64,000 nt of DNA from Asticcacaulis sp. AND118 (lineage in GTDB: Bacteria > Pseudomonadota > Alphaproteobacteria > Caulobacterales > Caulobacteraceae). The notes below the pieces were generated by a model, which searched no databases, was not told where the DNA came from, and saw nothing but the letters and a program-made list of their open reading frames with translations. A program made the translations under genes and the position numbers. The stretch's first letter is position 1; each line of letters opens with the position of its first letter. The DNA lies in assembly GCF_020535245.1 (NCBI RefSeq), contig NZ_CP084911.1:260001-324000 (forward strand), given 5' to 3'. Below are positions 8,437 to 16,668 of this stretch, piece after piece.

Positions 8437-8763
8437 CTATTTAACCGCAAGCTCTTGACTGATTGTTTCTGATCGTAAATGTTCGCGGCGCTGATAAATT
8501 GATCATCGCGCCACGTGACAACGGTCCCGGGCACGCGATGAGGGAGACGCCCACTCCGGAGCCGCCGTGTTTTTGGCTCCTTTTCACCGCCACTCCGGGA
8601 CGTTTACGGATCGCCGCGCCCTGCGCTGCGTCCATGTCGTCGCAGGAAGGCGGGCGGGCGTCTGCTGTATCGATTTGTCCGCCGGTGTCAGAAATCCGCC
8701 GTCCTCCTCCCCGGACGACAAAGCGGAGCCACCGTCCCGCCAAATGCTCAGGAGCCCAAAGGC

Positions 8764-11700
8764 ATGATTCTTCGTCCGTCCACCCGCTTCTTTTCTTCGC
8801 GTCTGAAGTCCGCTACCGCGCTGACCGCCGTCGCCCTGCTCGGCGTGTCCGGCGCCGCCTTCGCGCAGGAAGCAGCGCCCGCCGCCGCGCCCGCCGCTGA
8901 AGAGATCGAAACCGTTGTCGTCACCGGCACCCGCGCTTCGCTGGCCTCGGCTATCAGCCGCAAGAAGCGCGCCGGCACGGTATCGGACTCCATCGTCGCT
9001 GAAGACATCGGCCAGTTCCCGGACAAGAATGTCGGCGAAGCGCTGGGGCGCGTCACCGGCGTGCAGTTGTCACGCGACATGGGCGAAGGCAGCCAGGTCT
9101 CCATCCGCGGCGTCGAGCCCGATCTCAACCGCGTTGAGATCAACGGCATGAGCGTGCTGTCGACCGCCGGCAATCTCAACGTCTACGGGGGCGGCGGCCG
9201 CAGCCCCGACTTCCGCGAACTGCCGTCGGAAATCGTCAAGTCGATCGACGTGTTCAAGGGCTTCACCGCCGATATGACCGAAGGGGGCATCGGCGGCACG
9301 GTCTCCGTCACCACCAACCGCCCGCTCGACTTCCGCAAGCCGACCTTCTCGATCACCGCCTCGTACCAGAACCTCGACACGCTCGACGGCTGGACGCCGC
9401 GCGCCAACCTGTTCGGCACAACGAAGTTCCTCGACGGTCGCCTGGGCGTCATGGCCAATGTCACCTATGACCGCGTCAACACGCGCGGCGATTATTACGA
9501 CGACCATTCGTGGGCGCGCCTGGCCGACTTCGACAACTCGGCCGAAAAAACCTCGAAATACTACAATGCGACCTATGGTCAGTCCGTCAGCGACGCCATT
9601 TCCGGCGTTCAGAACAAGGCCGCCTGCGCCACCCTGACCACCCCGGACGCCAGCAAGCTGACCACCGCACAGGCCCGCACCGCCTGTGAAACCCAGTGGT
9701 ACGATTATAACGCCCGCGTGCCCCGTTACCGCGTGTGGACCCGCGACGACGAACGCGTCTCGGCCGAGCTGCAACTGCAATATAAGATCAGCGACCGCAT
9801 GGACGCCTGGATCGGCTATCAGCACAACCGTCGTTCGCAGACGCTGAACGACATCAATTACGGCACCGATTTCACAGCGCTTAACCGCCTCAACTACGGC
9901 ACGGCCTGCGGCGTGACCGTCGCCAATGCCGGCAGCGTCCCGGGCGTCGTCGTCGATGCGAACCACAACGTGGTCCAGTACACGGTCGGCGACTGTCTTG
10001 CCACGGCCGGCCGCGGCGGCAACAATGCCTTCAGCGTCTCGTCGCGCGACTTCTCTTACAGCGCCACGTCGAAATACCTGCAATACGGCTTCAACTATCG
10101 CGGCGACCGCCTGCGTGTGGAATTCGCCGGCTCGAACGCCGAGACCGAGACGCTCAGCCAGACCAATAATGTCAGCGTATCGTTCAACACGCCGGGCATG
10201 GTCGTCTCGATCGACCCGAACACTTCGGCGCCCAAGTTCACCTTCGCCAAAGGTTTCAGCCCGGCGGACGCTTCGGCCGTCAACCAGTGGCAGATCCAGT
10301 ACCGCCCATCGCAGTCGGCCAACTCCGAAGACCAGTACAAGCTGGACTTCACCTATGACACCGGCTGGAACCTGCTCAAGGGCGTGAAGTTCGGCGGCCG
10401 CTTCACCGACGCCACGACCTCGGGCTACGGCTACGGCGGCTTTATCGTCAACGCAGGCTCCAGCCTCGCCAGCGAAACCGACAACATTGTCATCTACGCC
10501 AACTCGGTGAATTCGACGGCGACCGTCAACAATTCGGCGACAATCGACCAGAGCAACCCGATCAGCGCCAGCTTCCCGTACCGCACCGATTACTGGAACT
10601 CGACCGAAACCTGGTCGCGCGCCTTCTCAAACCAGGTCTTCGCCAGCGCCATGACCCCGCTGCCGAGCAACTTCTACTACGGCGGCACCGGCGGCCTGCC
10701 TGCGGACTGGCTGTACCCGACCTTCAACGGCGTGGCGCAGAACCTGGACACCTCGCACTTCAACCTGAACAATCTGTATTCCACTGTCGGCAATGACGGG
10801 AAGACGTACGACCAGATCCCGTACATCATTCAGGAAAAGACCGACGCCCAGTATGTCCGCTTCGACTACGGCTTCCCGGCCTTCGGTCTGGAGTTCGACG
10901 GTAACTTCGGCGTGCGCCGCGTCCATACCGAGACCACTTCGACCGGTCAGAACACCCGTCGCGAAACCCGCTATACGGATGCGACGCAGACCGCGACGAC
11001 CACCGCTATCGTGTCGAACACCCAGACGTCGATGAGCAAGGATTACACGGTGTGGCTGCCCAGCTTCAACATCAACACCTGGATCATCCCGTCGGAGCTG
11101 AACGTCCGCGCCGGCTTCGCCAAGCTGATGGCCCGCCCGCTGGTCACCTATCTGCAGCCCAGCATCGACTGCACCATCAACTACGCCAATGACGGCACTT
11201 CGGAAGACGGTCCGGACAGCTGCAACGCCGGCAATCCCGGCCTGAAGCCCTACCGCGCCGATCAGTACGACGTCTCGTTCGAATGGTATCCGAACCGCGA
11301 CACCCAGATTTCGACCGGCTTCTTCTACAAGAATATCCGTTCGTTCTATGTCCCGACCCGCACCAATATCGGCCAGCAGGACGTCTTCGGCGACGGCACG
11401 CTCTACTACTACAACACCTATGTGAACGCCGCCGGCGCCAAGATTTCGGGCGTCGAAATCACGGCAAAAACCGCCTTCACCTTCCTCCCGGGCGTGTGGT
11501 CGGGCTTCGGCGTCGACGCCAACTACACCTATCAGAAGGCTGAGGACGTCGGCATCTACAGCCAGCTCGACGGCTCCGAACTGCCCTATCCGGGCCTGTC
11601 CTCGGACAGCTACAACGTCACCTTGTGGTACGACAAGGGCCCGATCAACGCGCGTCTGGCCTATAATTACCGTTCGAAGTACCTCGTGACGGCCTCGGAT

Positions 11701-11910
11701 AGCCAGCAGAACCCGAACTTCAAGGAGCCGACCGGCTATCTGGACGGCAAGGTCACCTGGAAGCCGGACTTCGCCAAGGGCCTCTCCTTCTTCGTCGAAG
11801 GTAAGAACCTGACCGAAGAAGACGAGACCGTCACCGTGGCCGACATCCGCCTGATCAATACCGGCTATTCCGGCCGACGGGTTTTCTTCGGCTTCACGTA
11901 CAAGAATTAG
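8764..11910 (+). CDS. TonB-dependent outer-membrane receptor
   Basis: A signal peptide of about 35 residues ends in GAAFAQ. A short TonB box region (ETVVVTGTR) follows, then a plug domain (about 60-180) with VSIRGVEPDLNRVEINGM and the GGIGGTVSVTT end signature, and a large beta-barrel. Length is 1048 aa, typical of the Caulobacter/Xanthomonas group of carbohydrate-type TBDRs. It should import a large or scarce ligand across the outer membrane using TonB energy. The ligand is unknown; the neighbouring glucuronide genes suggest an oligosaccharide. AGGAG lies 11 bases before the start. A strong terminator follows, so it is a single-gene unit. Confidence 0.92.
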   Translation: MILRPSTRFFSSRLKSATALTAVALLGVSGAAFAQEAAPAAAPAAEEIETVVVTGTRASLASAISRKKRAGTVSDSIVAEDIGQFPDKNVGEALGRVTGVQLSRDMGEGSQVSIRGVEPDLNRVEINGMSVLSTAGNLNVYGGGGRSPDFRELPSEIVKSIDVFKGFTADMTEGGIGGTVSVTTNRPLDFRKPTFSITASYQNLDTLDGWTPRANLFGTTKFLDGRLGVMANVTYDRVNTRGDYYDDHSWARLADFDNSAEKTSKYYNATYGQSVSDAISGVQNKAACATLTTPDASKLTTAQARTACETQWYDYNARVPRYRVWTRDDERVSAELQLQYKISDRMDAWIGYQHNRRSQTLNDINYGTDFTALNRLNYGTACGVTVANAGSVPGVVVDANHNVVQYTVGDCLATAGRGGNNAFSVSSRDFSYSATSKYLQYGFNYRGDRLRVEFAGSNAETETLSQTNNVSVSFNTPGMVVSIDPNTSAPKFTFAKGFSPADASAVNQWQIQYRPSQSANSEDQYKLDFTYDTGWNLLKGVKFGGRFTDATTSGYGYGGFIVNAGSSLASETDNIVIYANSVNSTATVNNSATIDQSNPISASFPYRTDYWNSTETWSRAFSNQVFASAMTPLPSNFYYGGTGGLPADWLYPTFNGVAQNLDTSHFNLNNLYSTVGNDGKTYDQIPYIIQEKTDAQYVRFDYGFPAFGLEFDGNFGVRRVHTETTSTGQNTRRETRYTDATQTATTTAIVSNTQTSMSKDYTVWLPSFNINTWIIPSELNVRAGFAKLMARPLVTYLQPSIDCTINYANDGTSEDGPDSCNAGNPGLKPYRADQYDVSFEWYPNRDTQISTGFFYKNIRSFYVPTRTNIGQQDVFGDGTLYYYNTYVNAAGAKISGVEITAKTAFTFLPGVWSGFGVDANYTYQKAEDVGIYSQLDGSELPYPGLSSDSYNVTLWYDKGPINARLAYNYRSKYLVTASDSQQNPNFKEPTGYLDGKVTWKPDFAKGLSFFVEGKNLTEEDETVTVADIRLINTGYSGRRVFFGFTYKN

Positions 11911-11947
11911 GGGCGACACACCCCTGCAATTCCTCCCTGAAACTGAC

Positions 11948-11980
11948 AACGCCGCCTGTACAAACAGGCGGCGTTTTTTT
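11948..11980 (+). terminator. strong intrinsic terminator after the TBDR gene
   Basis: A perfect 12-bp stem (11948-11959 with 11964-11975) closes an ACAA loop and runs into a stretch of seven T. Confidence 0.92.
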
Positions 11981-12128
11981 GCGCCCGCTTTGAGACGCGC
12001 GAATTAACTCGGCTTGCGGGGTTTTTATACGGCCCCGCCACCGCGGCATTTCCGCCTTATCGTACGCATGACACTTTGCTTCTCAGTACACGGGCCATTC
12101 ACGGCTCATAATATCGAGGAGCACGACC

Positions 12129-12389
12129 ATGAACGAGAATTCCGTAGGCTGGCTGACCGCCCTGATCGTCGGCGCTATCGCCGGGTGGATCGCCGAACAA
12201 CTGATGAAGTCCGAACAGGGCCTGTTTATGAACATCCTGCTGGGCGTGATCGGCGCGGCCGTGGCCAGCGCGCTCCTGTCTATCCTCGGCATCTCGTTCG
12301 GCGGGGTGATCGGCTATCTGATCGCCGGTGTTATCGGCGCCTGTCTGCTCATCGCCGTCAGCCGCATGTTCCGCGGTCGAAGGGCGTAA
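12129..12389 (+). CDS. GlsB/YeaQ/YmgE-family small membrane protein
   Basis: The 86-residue protein has three hydrophobic segments rich in Gly and Ala (about 7-23, 35-52 and 58-78) and the family pattern GAIAGWIAEQLM...NILLGVIGA...GGVIGYLIAGVIGA. Members are small inner-membrane proteins often induced by stress, formerly named transglycosylase-associated; the biochemical role is not known. GAGGAG lies eight bases before the ATG. The gene stands alone between two terminators. Confidence 0.88.
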   Translation: MNENSVGWLTALIVGAIAGWIAEQLMKSEQGLFMNILLGVIGAAVASALLSILGISFGGVIGYLIAGVIGACLLIAVSRMFRGRRA

Positions 12390-12406
12390 CCCCTCCCCAC
12401 ACAAAG

Positions 12407-12437
12407 AAAAAGCCCGGCCAATACGCCGGGCTTTTTT
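12407..12437. terminator. bidirectional intrinsic terminator
   Basis: AAAAAGCCCGGC (12407-12418) pairs with GCCGGGCTTTTT (12425-12436) across CAATAC, leaving T runs on both strands. It ends the GlsB-like gene and also the convergent GntR gene, whose stop codon lies inside the hairpin's T tract at 12436-12438. Confidence 0.88.
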
Positions 12438-13182
12438 ATGCCTTGAGGAAACGCTGAGCCAGCGCCTTGCGTCGGGCCTCGCCCGCTGCCCGGGCCTTTT
12501 CGACCTCCACCAGCTCGGTCGTGGCCAACAGGTGCTCGATCACCCGGTCCATATGTTCGCGCATGGCCTGACGCGCAGCTTCGGGCGAGCGCTTCTCAAG
12601 CGCATCGAGAATCTGGCTGTGTTCGGCGACGCGCGCATTCATACCCAGATTGGCCGTTCGCGCCAGAATGTTGCGCGCCAGCGGCGACCGATAACGCCAG
12701 TCCCACAGATTTTCGACCGATGACACGATAGCCCCATTGCCGGTGACCTGCGCGATCAGCATGTGGAACTCACGATCGGCGCGCTCGGAAATGGCCGGTG
12801 ATGGGTCTTCCATCAGCCGCACCAGCGACTTCAGTTCGTCCAGTTGCTCGTCGGTGACCAGGCTGGCGGCCAGGGCGGCGACCTCGCTTTCGAACAGGCG
12901 ACGCGCCTCGATCAGTTCGAACGCGCCTATTTCCGAATCGGACATGGGCAGGGGATCGGGCGATACGGCCTTGACCACGATGCCGTGGCCCTGACGCGCC
13001 TCGATATAGCCGAGGATTTCCAGCGCGATCATCGCTTCGCGCAAGGTCGGGCGGCTGACCTTGAACTCTACCGCCAGCTCACGCTCGGTCGGCAGGCGGT
13101 CGCCCGCCTTATAGGCGCCGGAGCGGATTTCCTCGGCGATGGCGTCAGCGATGCGTCTATAACGTTTACGATTGTCAGACAT
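12436..13182 (-). CDS. FadR/UxuR-like GntR-family regulator
   Basis: Residues 1-75 form a GntR winged helix (YRRIADAIAEEIRSGAYKAGDRLPTERELA... SRPTLREAMIALEILGYIEARQGHGIVV), and residues 95-220 an all-helical FCD effector domain with the metal-ligand pattern D..FH and late histidines (AEHSQ, REHMD). Length (248 aa) and pattern resemble UxuR/ExuR hexuronate regulators. It is divergent from the second TBDR gene, and the shared 500-base region has ATTGG...GACC sites repeated in front of mannonate dehydratase. It probably represses these genes until a uronate signal is present (inference). Confidence 0.87.
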   Translation of the reverse strand: MSDNRKRYRRIADAIAEEIRSGAYKAGDRLPTERELAVEFKVSRPTLREAMIALEILGYIEARQGHGIVVKAVSPDPLPMSDSEIGAFELIEARRLFESEVAALAASLVTDEQLDELKSLVRLMEDPSPAISERADREFHMLIAQVTGNGAIVSSVENLWDWRYRSPLARNILARTANLGMNARVAEHSQILDALEKRSPEAARQAMREHMDRVIEHLLATTELVEVEKARAAGEARRKALAQRFLKA

Positions 13183-13293
13183 GGGACCAATTTCTGATTT
13201 TACCGGGGACTATGCCCGATACGCGATCAATTTCAATGGAAAAGCCCAAACTGTGCCGCTTAACCCTCCATGCCCGCCGCTAAGAGATCTAAA

Positions 13294-13308
13294 ATTGGAC
13301 TGACCAAT
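13294..13308. promoter_or_regulatory. FadR/UxuR-like operator, site 1
   Basis: ATTGGACTGACCAAT is a near-perfect palindrome (ATTGG-N5-CCAAT). The TGG-N5-CCA layout is that of FadR-family operators. It lies between the divergent GntR and TBDR genes. Confidence 0.6.
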
Positions 13309-13560
13309 ATGTCGACCGCTCCTCATGAACCCGTATACACACTTGTTTCAGGTCTGATTTAACGCATAAACATCGCACAAAATGGCAATTTATCAGATAA
13401 TAAGCTTATTTATCAAACAAATGCCCTTCCCTCTCATTTTCGTTTCTTTTCGTATCCAATCTTAGAGTTACGAATTTTTCTTGTTTAATTTCAATTTGAT
13501 ACAGAGACGTTCAATCGCCGTAGTTAACAATGGCGTAAAAAATGTCACAGTGACACCAAT

Positions 13561-13572
13561 ATTGGCCTGACC
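13561..13572. promoter_or_regulatory. FadR/UxuR-like operator, site 2
   Basis: ATTGGCCTGACC differs from site 1 by a single base over 12. It lies 110 bases before the TBDR start. Confidence 0.55.
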
Positions 13573-13681
13573 TAATTGACAGAGTTAAGCGGACCAATAT
13601 ATCTATGTGAGCGTTACCATAAGGCGGACGAGGCCAGGCCTCGCAGAACAAAACCGCCGGAGACCTACAGGAGGAGCCCCA

Positions 13682-16543
13682 ATGACACGCCGTAACACGC
13701 GCATTTTGCGCGCGACCAGACTTGCCCTTATGTCCGCCACCATCCTCGCCGGTTCCGGCCTTGACATGGCGTACGCCCAAACCAACACCACCGCCGCCGC
13801 CACTGACGACGTTACCGATGTCGTCATCACCGGTTACCGCAAAAGCCTTCAGGACGCCACGCGCGCCAAGCGCAACTCGGTCAACTTCTCGGACTCGATC
13901 TTCGCGCAGGACATCGGCAAGTTCCCCGATCTGAACCTCGCCGAATCGCTGCAGCGCGTGCCAGGCGTGCAGATTTCGCGCAATGGCTATACCGGCGAAG
14001 GCACCCAGGTGAATGTGCGCGGTCTGGGCCCCAGCTTCACCAAGATCGTCCTGAACAATGCCGGCGTGGCCGTGGCGTCCGACGGCGGCATCGACGGAGG
14101 CGCGTCCAACCGCGAAGTCGATCTCGACCTGTTCCCGTCGGAACTGTTCACCCGTCTGACCGTCTCCAAGACCCCGACCGCCAGTCAGCTCGAAGGCGGC
14201 ATGTCGCTGGTCAACATGCAGAACGCCCGCCCCTTCGACAACAAAGGTCAGCACCTGACCGTATCGGCCTCGGCCTCCTATGGTGAGGCTTCGGGCGATT
14301 TCTCGCCGCGCGGCGCCGTCACCTTCTCCAAGACCTGGGACAAGTGGGGCATACTCGTCGGGCTGGCCGGTTCGCGTCAGCGCACCCGCTCGGACGGGTT
14401 CGATTCGGTCGGCTGGAGCAATGCCAACCTTGCCTGCCCGACCGGCAGCACGGGATGCGACAACTCTCAGGGCAACAATTTCAGCTTCGCGACCGTCGTG
14501 CCCGCCAATGCCGGCAACGGCCTGACGCCCGGCGCGACGCTCGATATGAATGCTCTTCTGGCGCTGAACCCCGGCCTGACCGCCAATCAGTTGACCAACG
14601 CCATGCTTCCGCGTCTGGGCCGCCTCAACTATGTCGACGGCCATCGCGACCGCGTCACCCTGATCACCGCCGTCGAATACCGTCCCAGCGACGACCTGCG
14701 CTTTGCGCTCGACATCATGGCCGCCTCCGCCAAAGGCGAGTATGACCGTTCCAGCTTCAACTGGTTCGTGCGCAACTCTTCGACCGCCGCCACAGGCGGC
14801 ATGGTGCCGATCAATCTTAAGGTCGACAGCAACAATGTCGTCACCTCAGGCACCTTCGCCAACTCGGCCATGTTCGTTGAAGCCCGCACCTTCGACGAAG
14901 ACCTCGACTTTGTGAACGTCAACCCCAGCCTGAGCTGGCAGATCTCGCCGAAACTGCGCCTCGACGCCTCGGCCAACTACACCCACTCGGTCTTCTTCCG
15001 CGAAGCCCCCAGCTTCCTGTTCAATACGCCGTTCAATTCGGGCCTGACCATCCAGTACACCAATGATGGCATCATCCCGACGATCAAGCCGAACAAGAAC
15101 ATCGCCGATCCGAACCTTGGCTGGACCTGGAACCGCGTCAACATCCAGAACGTCAAGCGCGCCACCTACACGGCCGGGGCGCACGCCGACATGACCTATG
15201 ATTTCGAAGACGGGTCGTCGCTGAAGTTCGGCGCCGCCTACGACGAGGCCGACCGCAAGATCACAGCCTACGATAACTCGACCGCCTATCAGACCTACGT
15301 CTTCTCCGTCATCCCGCAAAGCGCCATCGCCGGCTATCTGGGCGTCGGCCCGGCCTCGGACTTCACCCACATTCTCGACGGCACGCCGGGCTTCACACAG
15401 CATATCCTGCCCAACCTGGACAAGCTGAAGGCCGACACCAACTACGCCGCCTTCAATGCGGGCGCTCCGGTGGTAAACACCTCGGCCCTGAGCACGCCCA
15501 CCGGCGCGATCAACGAGAAAAACAAGGGCGCCTATATCGAATACAACACGCAGATCCCGCTGGCCGGGCTGGTGTTCAAGCTCAATGCCGGCGTCCGCCG
15601 CGCCGTGACGGATCAGACCGTAACGGGTCCGGTGACGGTCAACGGCGTACGCCAGATCGTGACCGCCGAGACCAGCTACAGCGCCAACCTGCCGTCGCTT
15701 AACGTCACCACCATGGTCACCGAGAACCTGCAACTGCGCGCGGCGGCATCGAAGACCTTGACCCGCGCCAATCCGAACAACCTGCTGCCCGGCGTCACCT
15801 TCTCCGATCCGTCCGCCCAGACGGCCAGCGCGGGCAATCCGGAGCTTCAGCCCTACTATTCGGAAAACCTCGACTTCGGGGCCGAATACTATACGGGCGG
15901 CCTGGGTTACGTCAGCGTCGCGGTGTTCAAGAAGACCGTCAACGGCTACACGGTCGTGCAGCAGACGACGCGCAAGTTCACTGACCTCAACATCCCCTTC
16001 GACTCGCTGACCGCCCAGCAGCAACAGGCGATCAACGACCGCGGCGGCCCGGCCAATGCCGACGTCTTCGTCAACCAGCCGGTCAATGTCAACACCATCA
16101 ACCTGACCGGCATCGAACTGGGCTGGGTGCAGCCGCTCGACTTCCTCGTCAAGGGCATGGGTTTCAGCGCCAACTACACGCATCTGGACGACGAAAAAGA
16201 CGGCGCGGCCGCCCAGCTCTCGCCGCAGACCTTCAACGCCACCGGCTATTACGAAAACGATCTGTTCTCCCTGCGCGCCAGCTATGTCTGGTTCGACGAA
16301 CGCATCGCCGCCGGCGCGCCGCAGAACGGCCTGATGCTGCCGCTCATCGCCACCGATCGCGGTCAGGTCGACCTGTCGGCTAGCTACAATACCGACTGGT
16401 TCGGCCAAAAGGGTCAGTTGACCTTCGAAGCCACCAATATCACCAACGAGCCGTTCCGCACCAATTTCGGTTACGAGAACGCGGCCTACAGCCACTTCAA
16501 CCCCGGCGCCACTTACCACTTCGGCTGGCGCGGGAAGTTCTGA
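13682..16543 (+). CDS. TonB-dependent outer-membrane receptor, candidate glucuronide importer
   Basis: The start at 13682 follows CAGGAGGAG and gives a signal peptide of about 32 residues ending in MAYAQ. A TonB-box-like DVVITGYRKSL follows, then a plug with QVNVRGLGPSFTKIVLNN and the end motif QLEGGMSLV, and a barrel closing in the aromatic terminus GATYHFGWRGKF expected for Bam recognition. Length is 953 aa. It is divergent from a UxuR-like regulator and precedes GH2, mannonate dehydratase and GH67 genes, so glucuronic-acid-bearing oligosaccharides are the best guess for its ligand (inference). A terminator follows. Confidence 0.92.
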   Translation: MTRRNTRILRATRLALMSATILAGSGLDMAYAQTNTTAAATDDVTDVVITGYRKSLQDATRAKRNSVNFSDSIFAQDIGKFPDLNLAESLQRVPGVQISRNGYTGEGTQVNVRGLGPSFTKIVLNNAGVAVASDGGIDGGASNREVDLDLFPSELFTRLTVSKTPTASQLEGGMSLVNMQNARPFDNKGQHLTVSASASYGEASGDFSPRGAVTFSKTWDKWGILVGLAGSRQRTRSDGFDSVGWSNANLACPTGSTGCDNSQGNNFSFATVVPANAGNGLTPGATLDMNALLALNPGLTANQLTNAMLPRLGRLNYVDGHRDRVTLITAVEYRPSDDLRFALDIMAASAKGEYDRSSFNWFVRNSSTAATGGMVPINLKVDSNNVVTSGTFANSAMFVEARTFDEDLDFVNVNPSLSWQISPKLRLDASANYTHSVFFREAPSFLFNTPFNSGLTIQYTNDGIIPTIKPNKNIADPNLGWTWNRVNIQNVKRATYTAGAHADMTYDFEDGSSLKFGAAYDEADRKITAYDNSTAYQTYVFSVIPQSAIAGYLGVGPASDFTHILDGTPGFTQHILPNLDKLKADTNYAAFNAGAPVVNTSALSTPTGAINEKNKGAYIEYNTQIPLAGLVFKLNAGVRRAVTDQTVTGPVTVNGVRQIVTAETSYSANLPSLNVTTMVTENLQLRAAASKTLTRANPNNLLPGVTFSDPSAQTASAGNPELQPYYSENLDFGAEYYTGGLGYVSVAVFKKTVNGYTVVQQTTRKFTDLNIPFDSLTAQQQQAINDRGGPANADVFVNQPVNVNTINLTGIELGWVQPLDFLVKGMGFSANYTHLDDEKDGAAAQLSPQTFNATGYYENDLFSLRASYVWFDERIAAGAPQNGLMLPLIATDRGQVDLSASYNTDWFGQKGQLTFEATNITNEPFRTNFGYENAAYSHFNPGATYHFGWRGKF

Positions 16544-16558
16544 CCTTTTCTCCCCGCT

Positions 16559-16601
16559 GGGCGGACGCGGCGCGAACCGGCGCGTCCGCCCTTTCTTTTT
16601 T
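16559..16601 (+). terminator. intrinsic terminator after the second TBDR gene
   Basis: A perfect 11-bp stem (GGGCGGACGCG at 16559-16569 with CGCGTCCGCCC at 16581-16591) is followed by a T-rich run ending near 16601. Confidence 0.85.
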
Positions 16602-16668
16602 CAGAATGCGATCCTTCGCGACCTGTCGCTTCAGGTTCAGGCATAGATCGAATAAGAGGGAGACAGGC

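Larger units (their letters stand above)
8032..8763. other. long AT-rich intergenic region between divergent metN and TBDR genes
   Basis: About 730 bases carry no convincing gene. From roughly 8130 to 8460 the DNA is markedly AT-rich compared with the coding DNA around it, as expected for a divergent promoter region. Two inverted repeats lie inside it and are listed separately. From 8500 to 8750 it is GC-rich again and looks like a long 5' leader of the receptor gene. Short reading frames here lack ribosome sites and family features. Confidence 0.6.
13183..13681. other. divergent control region between gntR and TBDR genes
   Basis: About 500 bases have no gene. The middle (13330-13500) is AT-rich and probably holds both promoters. 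Two full ATTGG-N2-(A/T)GACC sites are listed separately. Partial ATTGGTCC half sites (written on the minus strand) lie at 13184-13191, touching the gntR start, and at 13591-13598. AGGAGG precedes the TBDR ATG at 13682. Confidence 0.65.

Noticed and set aside
14846-16519. 557-codon minus-strand frame across the second TBDR
   Set aside because: It is a codon-position shadow of the receptor gene; the composition is Gly/Val/Asp/Arg-rich and no domain is visible.
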